Origin: Alitiscatomonas aceti
GTDB lineage: Bacteria > Bacillota > Clostridia > Lachnospirales > Lachnospiraceae
Length of the DNA stretch: 64,000 bases
Reading direction: 5' to 3'
NCBI RefSeq assembly: GCF_025567195.1
Contig: NZ_JAOQJF010000007.1
Span: 62,001 to 126,000 of the forward strand
Numbering within the stretch: the stretch's first letter is position 1; each line of letters begins with the position of its first letter. The translations under genes and the position numbers were made by a program. Of this stretch, positions 24,958 to 33,322 are shown in pieces. Under the pieces are notes generated by a model, which saw only the letters and a list, made by a program, of their open reading frames with translations, ran no database searches and was not told the DNA's origin.

Positions 24958-24986
24958 ATTATACCATCTTTGTCCTGGAAAATCAA
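24958..24986 (-). promoter_or_regulatory. Internal promoter upstream of rpmJ
   Basis: TTGATT (24981-24986), 17-nt spacer, TATAAT (24958-24963) on the minus strand, in the 208-nt gap between infA and rpmJ. It would drive rpmJ-rpsM-rpsK-rpsD-rpoA-rplQ apart from the S10 and spc parts. The leader of about 150 nt before rpmJ shows no recognised element. Confidence 0.8.
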
Positions 24987-25007
24987 GTGTTTTTTTAAAT
25001 TTTCAGC

Positions 25008-25226
25008 CTACTTGTCTCTCCAGATGATCCTGCCTTTGGAAAGATCGTAGGGGGACATTTCCAGAGTCACCTTATCTCCGGGAAGGATCCGGATATAGTT
25101 CATGCGGAGCTTTCCGCTGATGGTGGCTAACACTTTGTGTCCGTTCTCCAGCTCTACCTGGAACATGGCATTGGGAAGCTTCTCAACAACAACGCCCTCA
25201 ATCTCGATCACATCTGCCTTAGACAT
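25008..25226 (-). CDS. infA: Translation initiation factor IF-1
   Basis: 72-aa OB-fold protein starting MSKADVIEIEGVVVEKLPNA and containing the LRMNYIRILPGDKVTLEMSPYDLSKGRI stretch. It binds the 30S A site during initiation. It follows the KOW protein gene at 33 nt. Normal family length. Confidence 0.98.
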   Translation of the reverse strand: MSKADVIEIEGVVVEKLPNAMFQVELENGHKVLATISGKLRMNYIRILPGDKVTLEMSPYDLSKGRIIWRDK

Positions 25227-25259
25227 ATTTTCTTATTACCTCCTATATGACGGTTCGCC

Positions 25260-25421
25260 TTATTTTTTTATAACCTGAATGTGTTTCTTGTTCTTCCGCT
25301 GTATTTTTCCGTTTTCATCCGACAGGAAAACATATTCCCCGCAGTCTTCCTTTATGACGTATACCCGGCCCTTATCATTTCCGGCCAGGGACACCGCCCT
25401 CCATCCGGCGAGCATTTCCAT
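25260..25421 (-). CDS. KOW-domain RNA-binding protein (L14e-like)
   Basis: 53-aa protein with GGAGG and 7 nt before ATG 25421. It starts MEMLAGWRAVSLAGNDKGRV and ends in a Lys-rich strand (KNKKHIQVIKK). The Gly-x-Asp-Lys-Gly-Arg turn is the KOW signature. Such a gene is regularly found between map and infA in Clostridia and is thought to bind ribosomal RNA. It is 23 nt after the map stop. Confidence 0.85.
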   Translation of the reverse strand: MEMLAGWRAVSLAGNDKGRVYVIKEDCGEYVFLSDENGKIQRKNKKHIQVIKK

Positions 25422-25444
25422 GGAACCCCCTCCAGTTTCTGCTA

Positions 25445-26194
25445 TTATAAGGACAGGATCTCCGGCTCGTCCTCTGTTATGAGAATGGTATTCTCATAAT
25501 GGGCGGACAGGGAATGATCCTTGGTCACAACGGTCCAGTCATCGTCCATCCAGACCACCTCATAGGTCCCCATATTGATCATGGGCTCCACTGCCAGGGT
25601 CATGCCCGGCTGCAGCAGAAGTCCCTTGCGCTTCATGGCAAAATTGGGCACCTCCGGGTCCTCATGGAGATGGGTGCCGATGCCGTGGCCCACCAGATCC
25701 CGGACCACACCGTAGCCAAAGCTCTCGGCGTAAGACTGGATCGCCGCAGAGATCTCTCCCAGGTGGCAGCCTGCCTTCGCAAACCGGATCCCCTCAAAAA
25801 AGCACTGCTTCGTTACATCCATCAGCTTCTGCGCTTCCGGAGATACCTGGCCTACGGCCCAGGTCCTGGCTGCGTCAGAATGATATCCCTTATAGATCAC
25901 GCCGGCGTCCAGACTGACGATATCCCCCTCCTTTAAGATCCTGTGACGGTTTGGGATCCCGTGGACCACCTCGTCGTTGACGGACACACAGATGGAAGCC
26001 GGGTATCCGTTATAATTCTTAAAAGAAGGAATGCATCCGTGGCTGCGGATGATCTTCTCTCCCAGCCGGTCGATGTCCAGGGTGGACATTCCAGGCCGAA
26101 GGGCTGCATGAAGCTCCTCGTGGGTCTTTGCCAGGATCTCCCCGGCTTTTCTCATCAGTTCAATCTCTCTCGGCGATTTAATCGTTACTGCCAT
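25445..26194 (-). CDS. map: Type I methionine aminopeptidase
   Basis: 249-aa enzyme that removes the initiator methionine from nascent proteins. The metal ligands are visible in SLDAGV (Asp), YHSDAA (Asp), GHGIGTHLHEDP (His), LAVEPM (Glu) and the late Glu. It is the short form without an N-terminal SH3 or zinc extension. It starts 4 nt after the adk stop. Confidence 0.98.
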   Translation of the reverse strand: MAVTIKSPREIELMRKAGEILAKTHEELHAALRPGMSTLDIDRLGEKIIRSHGCIPSFKNYNGYPASICVSVNDEVVHGIPNRHRILKEGDIVSLDAGVIYKGYHSDAARTWAVGQVSPEAQKLMDVTKQCFFEGIRFAKAGCHLGEISAAIQSYAESFGYGVVRDLVGHGIGTHLHEDPEVPNFAMKRKGLLLQPGMTLAVEPMINMGTYEVVWMDDDWTVVTKDHSLSAHYENTILITEDEPEILSL

Positions 26195-26198
26195 TTTC

Positions 26199-26843
26199 TT
26201 AAGCTCCTAAAGTCTTCGTGATATCCAGAAAAACCTTCTCCATATCCTGCGTTCCGTCCACGGTGCACAGGACATTTTCCCTTCTGTAATAATCGATCAG
26301 CGGCTTCGTCTGTTCGTGGTAAACAAGGAGACGCTGTTTTACGGTCTCCGGCTTGTCATCCTCTCTCAGCACAAGGCTGGCTCCGCATTTGTCGCAGATC
26401 CCCTCCTTCGCCGGCTTCGCATATACAGTATGGTACGTGGCTCCGCATGTAAGGCATGCGCGGCGGCCGGACATCCGTGCGATGATGCTTTCATCGGGAA
26501 CATCCACATCAACGGCATGATCGATGGACGTTCCGCGGGCCTTTAAGGCCTCCGTAAGGCTCTCTGCCTGGGGAATGGTCCTGGGGAATCCATCCAGGAT
26601 ATAACCGTTCTTACAGTCCTCCTGGCTGATCCTGTCCATGACCAGATCCACTGTCACGTCATCCGGTACCAGGAGTCCCTTATCGATATAAGCCTTTGCT
26701 TTTATGCCCAGCTCAGTTCCCGCCTTGATGTTCGCCCGGAAGATGTCCCCGGTAGAGATATGCGGGATCCCGTATTTTTTCGAGATCCGCTCTGCCTGGG
26801 TCCCTTTTCCAGCGCCAGGGGCGCCTAACATAATTATTTTCAT
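26199..26843 (-). CDS. adk: Adenylate kinase
   Basis: 214-aa long-lid adenylate kinase (AMP + ATP to 2 ADP). The P-loop is GAPGAGKGT at residues 7-15. The LID domain carries a four-cysteine zinc site (C130, C133, C150, C153), typical of Gram-positive enzymes. DGFPRT is intact. Confidence 0.98.
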   Translation of the reverse strand: MKIIMLGAPGAGKGTQAERISKKYGIPHISTGDIFRANIKAGTELGIKAKAYIDKGLLVPDDVTVDLVMDRISQEDCKNGYILDGFPRTIPQAESLTEALKARGTSIDHAVDVDVPDESIIARMSGRRACLTCGATYHTVYAKPAKEGICDKCGASLVLREDDKPETVKQRLLVYHEQTKPLIDYYRRENVLCTVDGTQDMEKVFLDITKTLGA

Positions 26844-26884
26844 GCTCTTTCCTCCTGAACTTCACGATCAAGAAACACATTATC

Positions 26885-26921
26885 TAAAAAACGGACGAAA
26901 AAAGTATTTCCGTCCGTTTTT
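26885..26921 (-). terminator. Attenuator-like hairpin between secY and adk
   Basis: AAAAACGGACG (26911-26921 on the minus strand) pairs with CGTCCGTTTTTT (26886-26897), an 11-bp stem with U tract in the 111-nt secY-adk gap. It would partly terminate the spc transcript before adk-map-infA. Confidence 0.75.
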
Positions 26922-26954
26922 GACTGCTATCCATATTGAACTGCCGTTTTCCAG

Positions 26955-28277
26955 CTAGTCGTTTAAGAATCCCTTATAATTTCTCACCAGCATCATGGAA
27001 TCCACTGCTTTGATGGTCTCCAGGATAACGCCGGCAATAATGATCAGGGATGTGCCTCCAAAGGAGAGGCTTCCAACGTTGAACAGGCCGGATGCGATGA
27101 TCGGGACGATACATACGATCACAAGACCTGTGGCTCCGATGAAAACAATGTAGTTCAAAATATTATTCAGAAAATCAGACGTGGGCTTGCCGGGACGTAC
27201 ACCCGGGATAAAGCCGCCGGATTTTTTCATATTGTTGGCCACTTCCAGCGGGTTGAAGGTAATGGACGTGTAGAAATACGCGAACAGTACCACCAGCACG
27301 ATGTAGATCAAGAGGCCAACCGAATAAACCGGCATTTCCGGTCTGAACCAGTTGGCGGAACTTAACGCCATAAGAATCTTTCCTCCAAATGTGGAATAGT
27401 CCACATTGAAGAACTGGGCGATCATTACCGGCATGGACATGATCGAGGATGCAAAGATCACAGGGATCACGCCTGCGGTGTTGACCTTTAAGGGGATGTG
27501 TGAGGACTGGCCGCCGATCATTCTGCGTCCCTGCATTTTCTTTGAGTACTGCACCGGAATGCGGCGCTCAGCACCGTTTAATACAAGAACGAAAACGACG
27601 GTTGCAACCACTACTGCAAGAACGATGATGGCTGCCACTGTTGCCACTGCAACAGACTTGCCGGCCATAAAGCGCTCATACAGCATCATCACATCCTGCG
27701 GGAGACTGGAAACGATATTGATAAGAAGCACGATGGAAATACCGTTGCCCACTCCCTTTTCTGTGATCCGTTCACCAATCCACATAAGAAGGGCAGAACC
27801 TGCGGTCATTGCCGCGATAACGGTCATATAGCCCCAGACGTTCTGGGCATCCTCATAGAGAAGGCCCTGCTTTCCGAAACCAATGGCCATGGCTGAGGAC
27901 TGAAACAGGGCCAGCGCCACAGTCAGATATCTGGTATACTCTGCGATCTTCTTTCTTCCATCTTCGCCTTCCTTCTGCATCTCCTCAAGCTTGGGGACCG
28001 CAATGGTCATAAGCTGCATAATGATGGAAGATGTGATATACGGGGTAATGCTCAGTGCAAACATCGACATGTTGGAAAAGGATCCTCCAGTGATCGCGTT
28101 GACAAAGCCCATGCCTGAATTCTGAAGATTCGTGAAGAACTCCTTCAGAAAGCTGGCATCTACCCCCGGGATCGGCAGACAGGAACCGATCCGGATCACA
28201 ATCAGCATCATGAAGGTGTAAAGAAGCCGCTCGCGGACTTCTTTCACCTTAAATGCTTTTTGTATCGAATTTAACAT
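26955..28277 (-). CDS. secY: Protein translocase subunit SecY
   Basis: 440-aa channel protein with ten hydrophobic segments, SIQKAFKVKEVRERLLYTF at the N-terminus, the plug region after TM1 (GVDASFLKEFF) and cytoplasmic loops with YAERRIPVQYSKK-like sequence (GAERRIPVQYSKKMQGR). It is 1 nt from rplO and highly conserved in this position. Confidence 0.98.
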   Translation of the reverse strand: MLNSIQKAFKVKEVRERLLYTFMMLIVIRIGSCLPIPGVDASFLKEFFTNLQNSGMGFVNAITGGSFSNMSMFALSITPYITSSIIMQLMTIAVPKLEEMQKEGEDGRKKIAEYTRYLTVALALFQSSAMAIGFGKQGLLYEDAQNVWGYMTVIAAMTAGSALLMWIGERITEKGVGNGISIVLLINIVSSLPQDVMMLYERFMAGKSVAVATVAAIIVLAVVVATVVFVLVLNGAERRIPVQYSKKMQGRRMIGGQSSHIPLKVNTAGVIPVIFASSIMSMPVMIAQFFNVDYSTFGGKILMALSSANWFRPEMPVYSVGLLIYIVLVVLFAYFYTSITFNPLEVANNMKKSGGFIPGVRPGKPTSDFLNNILNYIVFIGATGLVIVCIVPIIASGLFNVGSLSFGGTSLIIIAGVILETIKAVDSMMLVRNYKGFLND

Positions 28278-28278
28278 A

Positions 28279-28719
28279 TTAGATCACCTCGCAGGTTCCA
28301 CCTAATGCTTCAATTTTTGCTTTTGCAGCTTCGCTGAACGCATTAGCCTTCACGTTAAGTTTCTTTGTTAACTCACCGTTTGCAAGAATCTTAACGCCGT
28401 CCTGCGGGTTCTTTACAAGACCGCACTCCATTAAAGTCTCAACAGAAACTGTGGAGTCGTTGTCAAATCTCTCAAGTGCGCTTACGTTGATACCTACGAT
28501 TGTCTTAGAATTGATATTCTTAAAGCCTCTCTTCGGAATACGTCTGTATAAAGGCATCTGACCGCCTTCAAAACCGGGTCTCGGTGCTCCGGAACGAGCC
28601 TTCTGGCCTTTGTGTCCCTTACCAGCTGTTTTTCCGTTTCCGGAAGCGTGGCCGCGGCCTCTTCTGAAATTATCGCTGTGCTTGGATCCTTCAGCAGGAT
28701 GTAAATTAGATAAATTCAT
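28279..28719 (-). CDS. rplO: 50S ribosomal protein L15
   Basis: 146-aa L15 with the Gly/Lys-rich N-terminal arm (RRGRGHASGNGKTAGKGHKG) that threads into 23S rRNA, and a globular C-terminal part. Standard length and position before secY. Confidence 0.97.
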   Translation of the reverse strand: MNLSNLHPAEGSKHSDNFRRGRGHASGNGKTAGKGHKGQKARSGAPRPGFEGGQMPLYRRIPKRGFKNINSKTIVGINVSALERFDNDSTVSVETLMECGLVKNPQDGVKILANGELTKKLNVKANAFSEAAKAKIEALGGTCEVI

Positions 28720-28747
28720 CTCTGCACCTCCTTACTCTATATCAAGA

Positions 28748-28930
28748 TTAGATTTCTTCAACTTTTACCAGATGTCTTACATTCTGGATCATGCCCCTTA
28801 CTGCTGCATTATCCGGTAATTCAACTGTTTTCTGAAGCTTCTTTAAACCAAGGGCTTCAACAGTCGCTCTCTGCTTCGGAATAGCTCCGATAGGGGATTT
28901 TACTAATGTGATCTTTAACTTCTCTGCCAT
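28748..28930 (-). CDS. rpmD: 50S ribosomal protein L30
   Basis: 60-aa L30, start MAEKLKITLVKSPIGAIPKQ, with the RATVEALGLKKL helix. Short alpha/beta RNA-binding protein of normal size between rpsE and rplO. Confidence 0.97.
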   Translation of the reverse strand: MAEKLKITLVKSPIGAIPKQRATVEALGLKKLQKTVELPDNAAVRGMIQNVRHLVKVEEI

Positions 28931-28945
28931 TTTTCTATCCTCCTA

Positions 28946-29455
28946 TTAGCAAACAACTTCTTCAACAGATTTGCCGCGGTTCTTAGCAACCTCTTCCGGA
29001 GTCTTTAAGCTGAGAAGACCCTCGATGGTAGCTAAAACAACGTTTGTCTTGTTGTTGGAGCCTAAAGATTTCGTACGGATGTTCTTGATACCTGCAAGCT
29101 CAACTACGGAACGTACCGGGCCGCCTGCGATGATACCAGTACCTTCCGGAGCTCTCTTTAAAAGTACGGATGCGCTTCCAAACTTTCCAAGGAAATCGTG
29201 GGGGATACTGTTGTTCTCGTCCATGGGGATCTCAACCATGTTCTTGATGGCTGCTTCCTTACCTTTGCGGATAGCCTCCGGAACCTCGCCTGCCTTACCA
29301 AGACCTGCGCCTACATGGCCATTGCCGTCGCCTACTACTACCAGAGCGGAAAATCTCATGGTACGTCCACCTTTTACAGTCTTGGATACGCGCTTGATGG
29401 CAACAACTTTGTCATTCAGTTCTAACTGACCTGCATCAATGATTGTACGCTTCAT
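28946..29455 (-). CDS. rpsE: 30S ribosomal protein S5
   Basis: 169-aa S5, which affects decoding accuracy. The N-terminal double-stranded RNA-binding domain includes RVSKTVKGGRTMRFSALVVV, and the C-terminal domain includes SKSLGSNN-like sequence (TKSLGSNNKTNVVLATIEGL). No obvious spectinomycin-loop change can be judged here. Confidence 0.97.
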   Translation of the reverse strand: MKRTIIDAGQLELNDKVVAIKRVSKTVKGGRTMRFSALVVVGDGNGHVGAGLGKAGEVPEAIRKGKEAAIKNMVEIPMDENNSIPHDFLGKFGSASVLLKRAPEGTGIIAGGPVRSVVELAGIKNIRTKSLGSNNKTNVVLATIEGLLSLKTPEEVAKNRGKSVEEVVC

Positions 29456-29473
29456 GCTGTATTCTCCTCTCTA

Positions 29474-29842
29474 CTAGAATTTCAGACCAGCCTCGCGGGC
29501 TGCGTCTGCTAAGGCCTGAACTTTACCCTGATAGATGAAACCGCCGCGGTCGAAAACAACTTCGGTAATTCCCTTTTCGATTGCTCTCTTTGCGATCACT
29601 GTTCCAACGTATGCAGCTGCATCAACGGTATCTGTGTTCTCTAACTCAGCCTTGATCTCCTTCTCAACGGTGGAGGCGGAAGCTAAGGTGTGTCCAACGG
29701 AGTCGTCGATGATCTGGGCATACATATGATTATTGCTTCTGAAAACTGCTAAACGCGGTCTCTCTGCTGTACCAGCAAAGCGGTTGCGTAATCTATAATG
29801 CTTTTTTCTGCGGATTTCGCTTCTTGACTGCTTGCTAACCAT
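29474..29842 (-). CDS. rplR: 50S ribosomal protein L18
   Basis: 122-aa L18, the 5S rRNA binder, with a basic N-terminus (SRSEIRRKKHYRLRNRF), RPRLAVFRSNNHMYAQIIDD and the final REAGLKF. Confidence 0.97.
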   Translation of the reverse strand: MVSKQSRSEIRRKKHYRLRNRFAGTAERPRLAVFRSNNHMYAQIIDDSVGHTLASASTVEKEIKAELENTDTVDAAAYVGTVIAKRAIEKGITEVVFDRGGFIYQGKVQALADAAREAGLKF

Positions 29843-29860
29843 TTTTACACTCTCCTTAAA

Positions 29861-30400
29861 TTATTTTTTACCAGTCTTACCAACTTTACGTCTGATAACC
29901 TCATCAGCATATTTGATACCCTTGCCCTTGTACGGCTCCGGCTCTCTCTTGCTTCTGATCTCAGCCGCATACTGGCCGACTTTCTCTTTGTTGATGCCCT
30001 TAACGATGATCACGTTCTGACCTTCCAGAACAGTCTCAATGCCTTCGGGATCTTCCATCTCTACCGGATGGGAATAACCAAGGGAAAGTGTTAATTTCTT
30101 GCCCTGCTTAGCAGCTCTGTAACCTACGCCGTTTACTTCCAGCTTCTTCTCGTAGCCTTCTGTAACGCCGTGGATCATGTTTGCGATTAAGGTTCTTGTG
30201 AGACCGTGTAAAGATTTCATTTTCTTTAAATCGTTCGGTCTTGTTACGATCACATTACCGTCTTCCTGCTTAATTTCCATTTCAACCGGAAGCTGTCTCT
30301 CAAGTGTTCCCTTCGGACCTTTTACAGTCATATAATTGTTTACGATCTCTACTGTTACGCCAGCGGGGATCGCAACCGGCATTCTACCAATACGTGACAT
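29861..30400 (-). CDS. rplF: 50S ribosomal protein L6
   Basis: 179-aa L6 with two repeated alpha/beta domains, start MSRIGRMPVAIPAGVTVEIV, and the C-terminal signature PEPYKGKGIKYADEVIRRK. It lies 164 nt after rpsH, an unusually long gap for this pair. Confidence 0.97.
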   Translation of the reverse strand: MSRIGRMPVAIPAGVTVEIVNNYMTVKGPKGTLERQLPVEMEIKQEDGNVIVTRPNDLKKMKSLHGLTRTLIANMIHGVTEGYEKKLEVNGVGYRAAKQGKKLTLSLGYSHPVEMEDPEGIETVLEGQNVIIVKGINKEKVGQYAAEIRSKREPEPYKGKGIKYADEVIRRKVGKTGKK

Positions 30401-30564
30401 GCCATATACCTCCTACTTAGATTTTCGGAGCACGCTTTTACGTGCTCTGTTTTCAGTTTCTATGTTATATTCGGGACAGGCCGCAGTCTCCTGCGTCTGT
30501 CCTTCACCCGCCGCCCTTCCTGGGATCTCCCAGGCTTTGCAGGCGGTGGGGATAACATCCTAAA
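30401..30564 (-). other. Three-hairpin spacer between rpsH and rplF
   Basis: On the minus strand three clear stems follow one another: CCUGGGA-GA-UCCCAGG, GGACAG(..)GCAG-GAGA-CUGC(..)CUGUCC and GAGCACG-UAAAAG-CGUGCUC. No ORF or promoter is seen. Confidence 0.6.
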
Positions 30565-30966
30565 TTACCAAACGAAAGCGAGAACTTCTCCGCCTACGCC
30601 CAGCTCACGGGCTTCTCTGTCAGTGATCACACCGTGGTTGGTGGATACGATGGCGATACCAAGTCCGCCAAGTACCTTCGGCATGTCTTCCTTGCCGGCA
30701 TATACACGAAGACCCGGTTTGGAGATCTTCTTGATGCCGGAGATGATCCTCTCGTTTTTGTCCTTGCCATACTTTAAGGCAATGCGGATGGTCTGGAAGC
30801 CGCCATCCTCAACGATGTCGTATTTCTTGATGTAGCCTTCTCTTACAAGGATATCAGCGATAGCTAATTTCATCTTGGAAGCCGGTACGTCTACTGTATC
30901 GTGTTTTGCAGTGTTGGCATTACGGATTCTTGTAAGCATATCTGCAATCGGATCGCTCATTGTCAT
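30565..30966 (-). CDS. rpsH: 30S ribosomal protein S8
   Basis: 133-aa S8, start MTMSDPIADMLTRIRNANTA, ending with the conserved GGEVLAFVW. It binds the central 16S domain and in E. coli represses the spc operon. The gene is preceded by a 307-nt structured spacer. Confidence 0.97.
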   Translation of the reverse strand: MTMSDPIADMLTRIRNANTAKHDTVDVPASKMKLAIADILVREGYIKKYDIVEDGGFQTIRIALKYGKDKNERIISGIKKISKPGLRVYAGKEDMPKVLGGLGIAIVSTNHGVITDREARELGVGGEVLAFVW

Positions 30967-31273
30967 GATTAAATTTCCTCCTTATGGATGTTGGTTTGTC
31001 ACTGTGGTTCGCAGGGATCCTGCGCTGCACAGGAGTGTTCTTCGCCGGACGGCGAAAAGTTTCCCTGTGAAACGCCTGGGGCGTCACAGGGATGGTTCTT
31101 CTACCGTGGGGTGAAGAACGGGCCTTGCATCTTAGTAAGAGCCACCGGCCACGACAGTTCCCTCAGCTAAGCTCAGCTGCCGCCTTTCGGCTCGGCTTCG
31201 CTAAGATTCGGGAACGGCCTCGCACTAAGCTCGCCTGTCGCCTGCGGCTCCGGCTCACTAAGTTGCTTTCGGC
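30967..31273 (-). other. 307-nt hairpin-rich spacer between rpsN and rpsH
   Basis: No coding potential. The first half after the rpsN stop repeats CTTAG words among GCCGAAAG and GCGA blocks. The second half holds strong hairpins: GGUUCUUC/GAAGAAC, CCCUGUGA..UCACAGGG around a GCC/GGC core, and UUCGCCG/CGGCGAA. The usual rpsN-rpsH gap is a few tens of nt. Confidence 0.65.
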
Positions 31274-31459
31274 CTACCAGCTAGCCTTCTTTACTCCCGG
31301 GATCTCGCCCTTGTAAGCGAGCTCACGGAAGCAGATACGGCAGATGCCGTATTTTCTCAGATATGCATGCGGACGGCCGCAGATTCTGCAGCGGTTATAT
31401 TCTCTTGTGGAGAACTTTGCCGGACGCTGCTGTTTGATCTTCATTGAAGTCTTTGCCAT
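31274..31459 (-). CDS. rpsZ: 30S ribosomal protein S14 type Z
   Basis: 61-aa zinc-binding S14 (rpsN1/rpsZ), with zinc ligands C24, C27, C40 and C43 in CRIC and CRICF, and C-terminus EIPGVKKASW. Common in Firmicutes. It follows rplE by 17 nt. Confidence 0.97.
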   Translation of the reverse strand: MAKTSMKIKQQRPAKFSTREYNRCRICGRPHAYLRKYGICRICFRELAYKGEIPGVKKASW

Positions 31460-31476
31460 GGATAAATCCTCCTAAA

Positions 31477-32016
31477 TTACTTTGCAAACGGCATGTTGAA
31501 TAATGTTAAAAGCTCACGGGCCTCTTCGTCCGTTTTAGCGGTTGTAACGAAAATAACGTCCATACCTCTAACCTTATCAACCTTATCATACTCGATCTCC
31601 GGGAAGATCAGCTGCTCTTTGATACCGAGTGCGTAGTTTCCTCTGCCGTCGAATGCGTTTGCATTTACGCCGCGGAAGTCACGTACACGGGGAAGAGCCA
31701 AGTTGATGAGACGATCAGCGAACTCATACATCTTCTCGCCGCGGAGAGTAACCTTACATCCGATTGCCATGCCCTCTCTGATCTTGAAGTTTGCAACGGA
31801 CTTTTTAGCTTTGGTCAGAACTGCCTTCTGACCAGTGATGATCTCCAGGTCACGAACTGCAGAGTCAAGGACTTTCGCGTTGTCTTTTGCTTCGCCTACG
31901 CCCATGTTGATCACGATCTTGTCGAGCTTCGGCACTTCCATAACGTTCTTATATCCAAATTTCTTGATCATTGCATCAACGATCTCGTTCTGATACATTT
32001 CTTTTAATCTAGCCAA
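31477..32016 (-). CDS. rplE: 50S ribosomal protein L5
   Basis: 179-aa L5 of the central protuberance and 5S RNP, with MGVGEAKDNAKVLDSAVRDL and RDFRGVNANAFDGRGNYALG. Normal length. Confidence 0.97.
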   Translation of the reverse strand: MARLKEMYQNEIVDAMIKKFGYKNVMEVPKLDKIVINMGVGEAKDNAKVLDSAVRDLEIITGQKAVLTKAKKSVANFKIREGMAIGCKVTLRGEKMYEFADRLINLALPRVRDFRGVNANAFDGRGNYALGIKEQLIFPEIEYDKVDKVRGMDVIFVTTAKTDEEARELLTLFNMPFAK

Positions 32017-32039
32017 CTTGTTTTTCCTCCTCTCTGCTC

Positions 32040-32345
32040 TTAGTCGATTACTTTGCCGGTTGCCTTTGCAACACGAACTTTTTTGCCATCTTTTACTTCA
32101 AAGCCAACTCTTGTAGCTTTTCCGTCTACGAGCAGCATAACGTTGGAGATGTCAATGGCAGCTTCCTGATGAACGATACCGCCGGTCTGGTTTGTCTGGC
32201 TCGGTTTGGTGTGCTTTGTCACCATGTTGCAGCCCTCAACCAGAACTGTGTTCTTCTTTGTATCTACATCAAGAACCTTACCGGTCTTGTCTTTATCTTT
32301 ACCAGCGATAATTTTTACCATATCGTCTTTTCTGATCTTATGCAT
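32040..32345 (-). CDS. rplX: 50S ribosomal protein L24
   Basis: 101-aa L24, an assembly initiator. The KOW motif is VKIIAGKDKDKTGKVLDVD near the N-terminus. Start at 32345 preceded by AAGGAGG. Confidence 0.97.
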   Translation of the reverse strand: MHKIRKDDMVKIIAGKDKDKTGKVLDVDTKKNTVLVEGCNMVTKHTKPSQTNQTGGIVHQEAAIDISNVMLLVDGKATRVGFEVKDGKKVRVAKATGKVID

Positions 32346-32359
32346 TACCTGGCACCTCC

Positions 32360-32728
32360 TTATAATACTTCCGGAGCCAGAGATACGATCTTCATGAACT
32401 GCTTCTCACGAAGTTCTCTTGCAACCGGCCCAAAGATACGGGTTCCTCTGGGAGTCTTGTCATCCTTGATGATAACTGCTGCGTTCTCATCGAACTTGAT
32501 ATAGGAACCGTCTTTACGGCGGGCACCTTTCACTGTACGTACAACAACGGCCTTAACTACATCGCCTTTCTTTACAACGCCGCCTGGTGTTGCATCTTTA
32601 ACGGAAGCTACGATGATATCGCCGATATTCGCATATCTTCTTGTAGAGCCGCCCATAACACGGATGCAGAGAAGTTCTCTGGCTCCAGTATTATCAGCAA
32701 CTTTTAATCTGCTTTCCTGCTGAATCAT
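32360..32728 (-). CDS. rplN: 50S ribosomal protein L14
   Basis: 122-aa L14 (MIQQESRLKVADNTGARELL), contacting 16S helix 14 and L19. Complete, ending MKIVSLAPEVL. Confidence 0.97.
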   Translation of the reverse strand: MIQQESRLKVADNTGARELLCIRVMGGSTRRYANIGDIIVASVKDATPGGVVKKGDVVKAVVVRTVKGARRKDGSYIKFDENAAVIIKDDKTPRGTRIFGPVARELREKQFMKIVSLAPEVL

Positions 32729-32759
32729 GCCTGATACTCCTTCCTCGAATCACTACCGA

Positions 32760-33014
32760 CTATCTTGCCTTTTCGATGATCTCAACAAGTCTCCATCTCT
32801 TATCCTTGGATAACGGTCTTGTCTCCATCACTTTAACTGTATCGCCGATACCACACTCATTCTTCTCATCATGAGCTTTTAATTTATATGTCTTCTTAAC
32901 GATCTTACCGATCAACGGATGTTTTACGTGGTCTTCAATAGCAACAACGATCGTCTTATCCATTTTGTTGCTAACTACCTTACCAGTACGTGTTTTTCTA
33001 AGATTTCTTTCCAC
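32760..33014 (-). CDS. rpsQ: 30S ribosomal protein S17
   Basis: 84-aa OB-fold S17. The start is GTG at 33014 with AAAGGAG 10 nt upstream: MERNLRKTRTGKVVSNKMDK. The HPLIGKIVKKTYKLKAHDE loop is intact. The 98-nt gap to rpmC holds a perfect hairpin, CACACGC-CGAU-GCGUGUG. Confidence 0.97.
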   Translation of the reverse strand: MERNLRKTRTGKVVSNKMDKTIVVAIEDHVKHPLIGKIVKKTYKLKAHDEKNECGIGDTVKVMETRPLSKDKRWRLVEIIEKAR

Positions 33015-33112
33015 GACGGATAGTCTCCTTTCAAATTTCGTTCAGTCACACGCATCGGCGTGTGTCACAATAGCGTCCTGTGATCTGTCTGGCAGAACGG
33101 CGCTGTTATGAA

Positions 33113-33322
33113 TTAGTTAGCAACCCTTGCCTTCTCTGTGATAACAGTCTGAATTCTGGCGATGTTCTTGCGAACCTCTTTGATTCTGCTGGTGTTATCT
33201 AACTGATTGGTTGCGTTCTGGAATCTTAAGTTAAAGAGTTCCTTCTTTGCTGCAACTAATTCCTCGTTTAACTCTGCAGCTGTCTTCGCTTTTAATTCTT
33301 CTACATATTTATTAGTTTTCAC
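33113..33322 (-). CDS. rpmC: 50S ribosomal protein L29
   Basis: 69-aa two-helix L29. The GTG at 33322 (MKTNKYVEELKAKTAAELNE) is chosen over a GTG three codons earlier because GGCGG lies 8 nt before it and relatives start MKTNKY. It overlaps the end of rplP by 11 nt, so it is coupled. Confidence 0.95.
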   Translation of the reverse strand: MKTNKYVEELKAKTAAELNEELVAAKKELFNLRFQNATNQLDNTSRIKEVRKNIARIQTVITEKARVAN

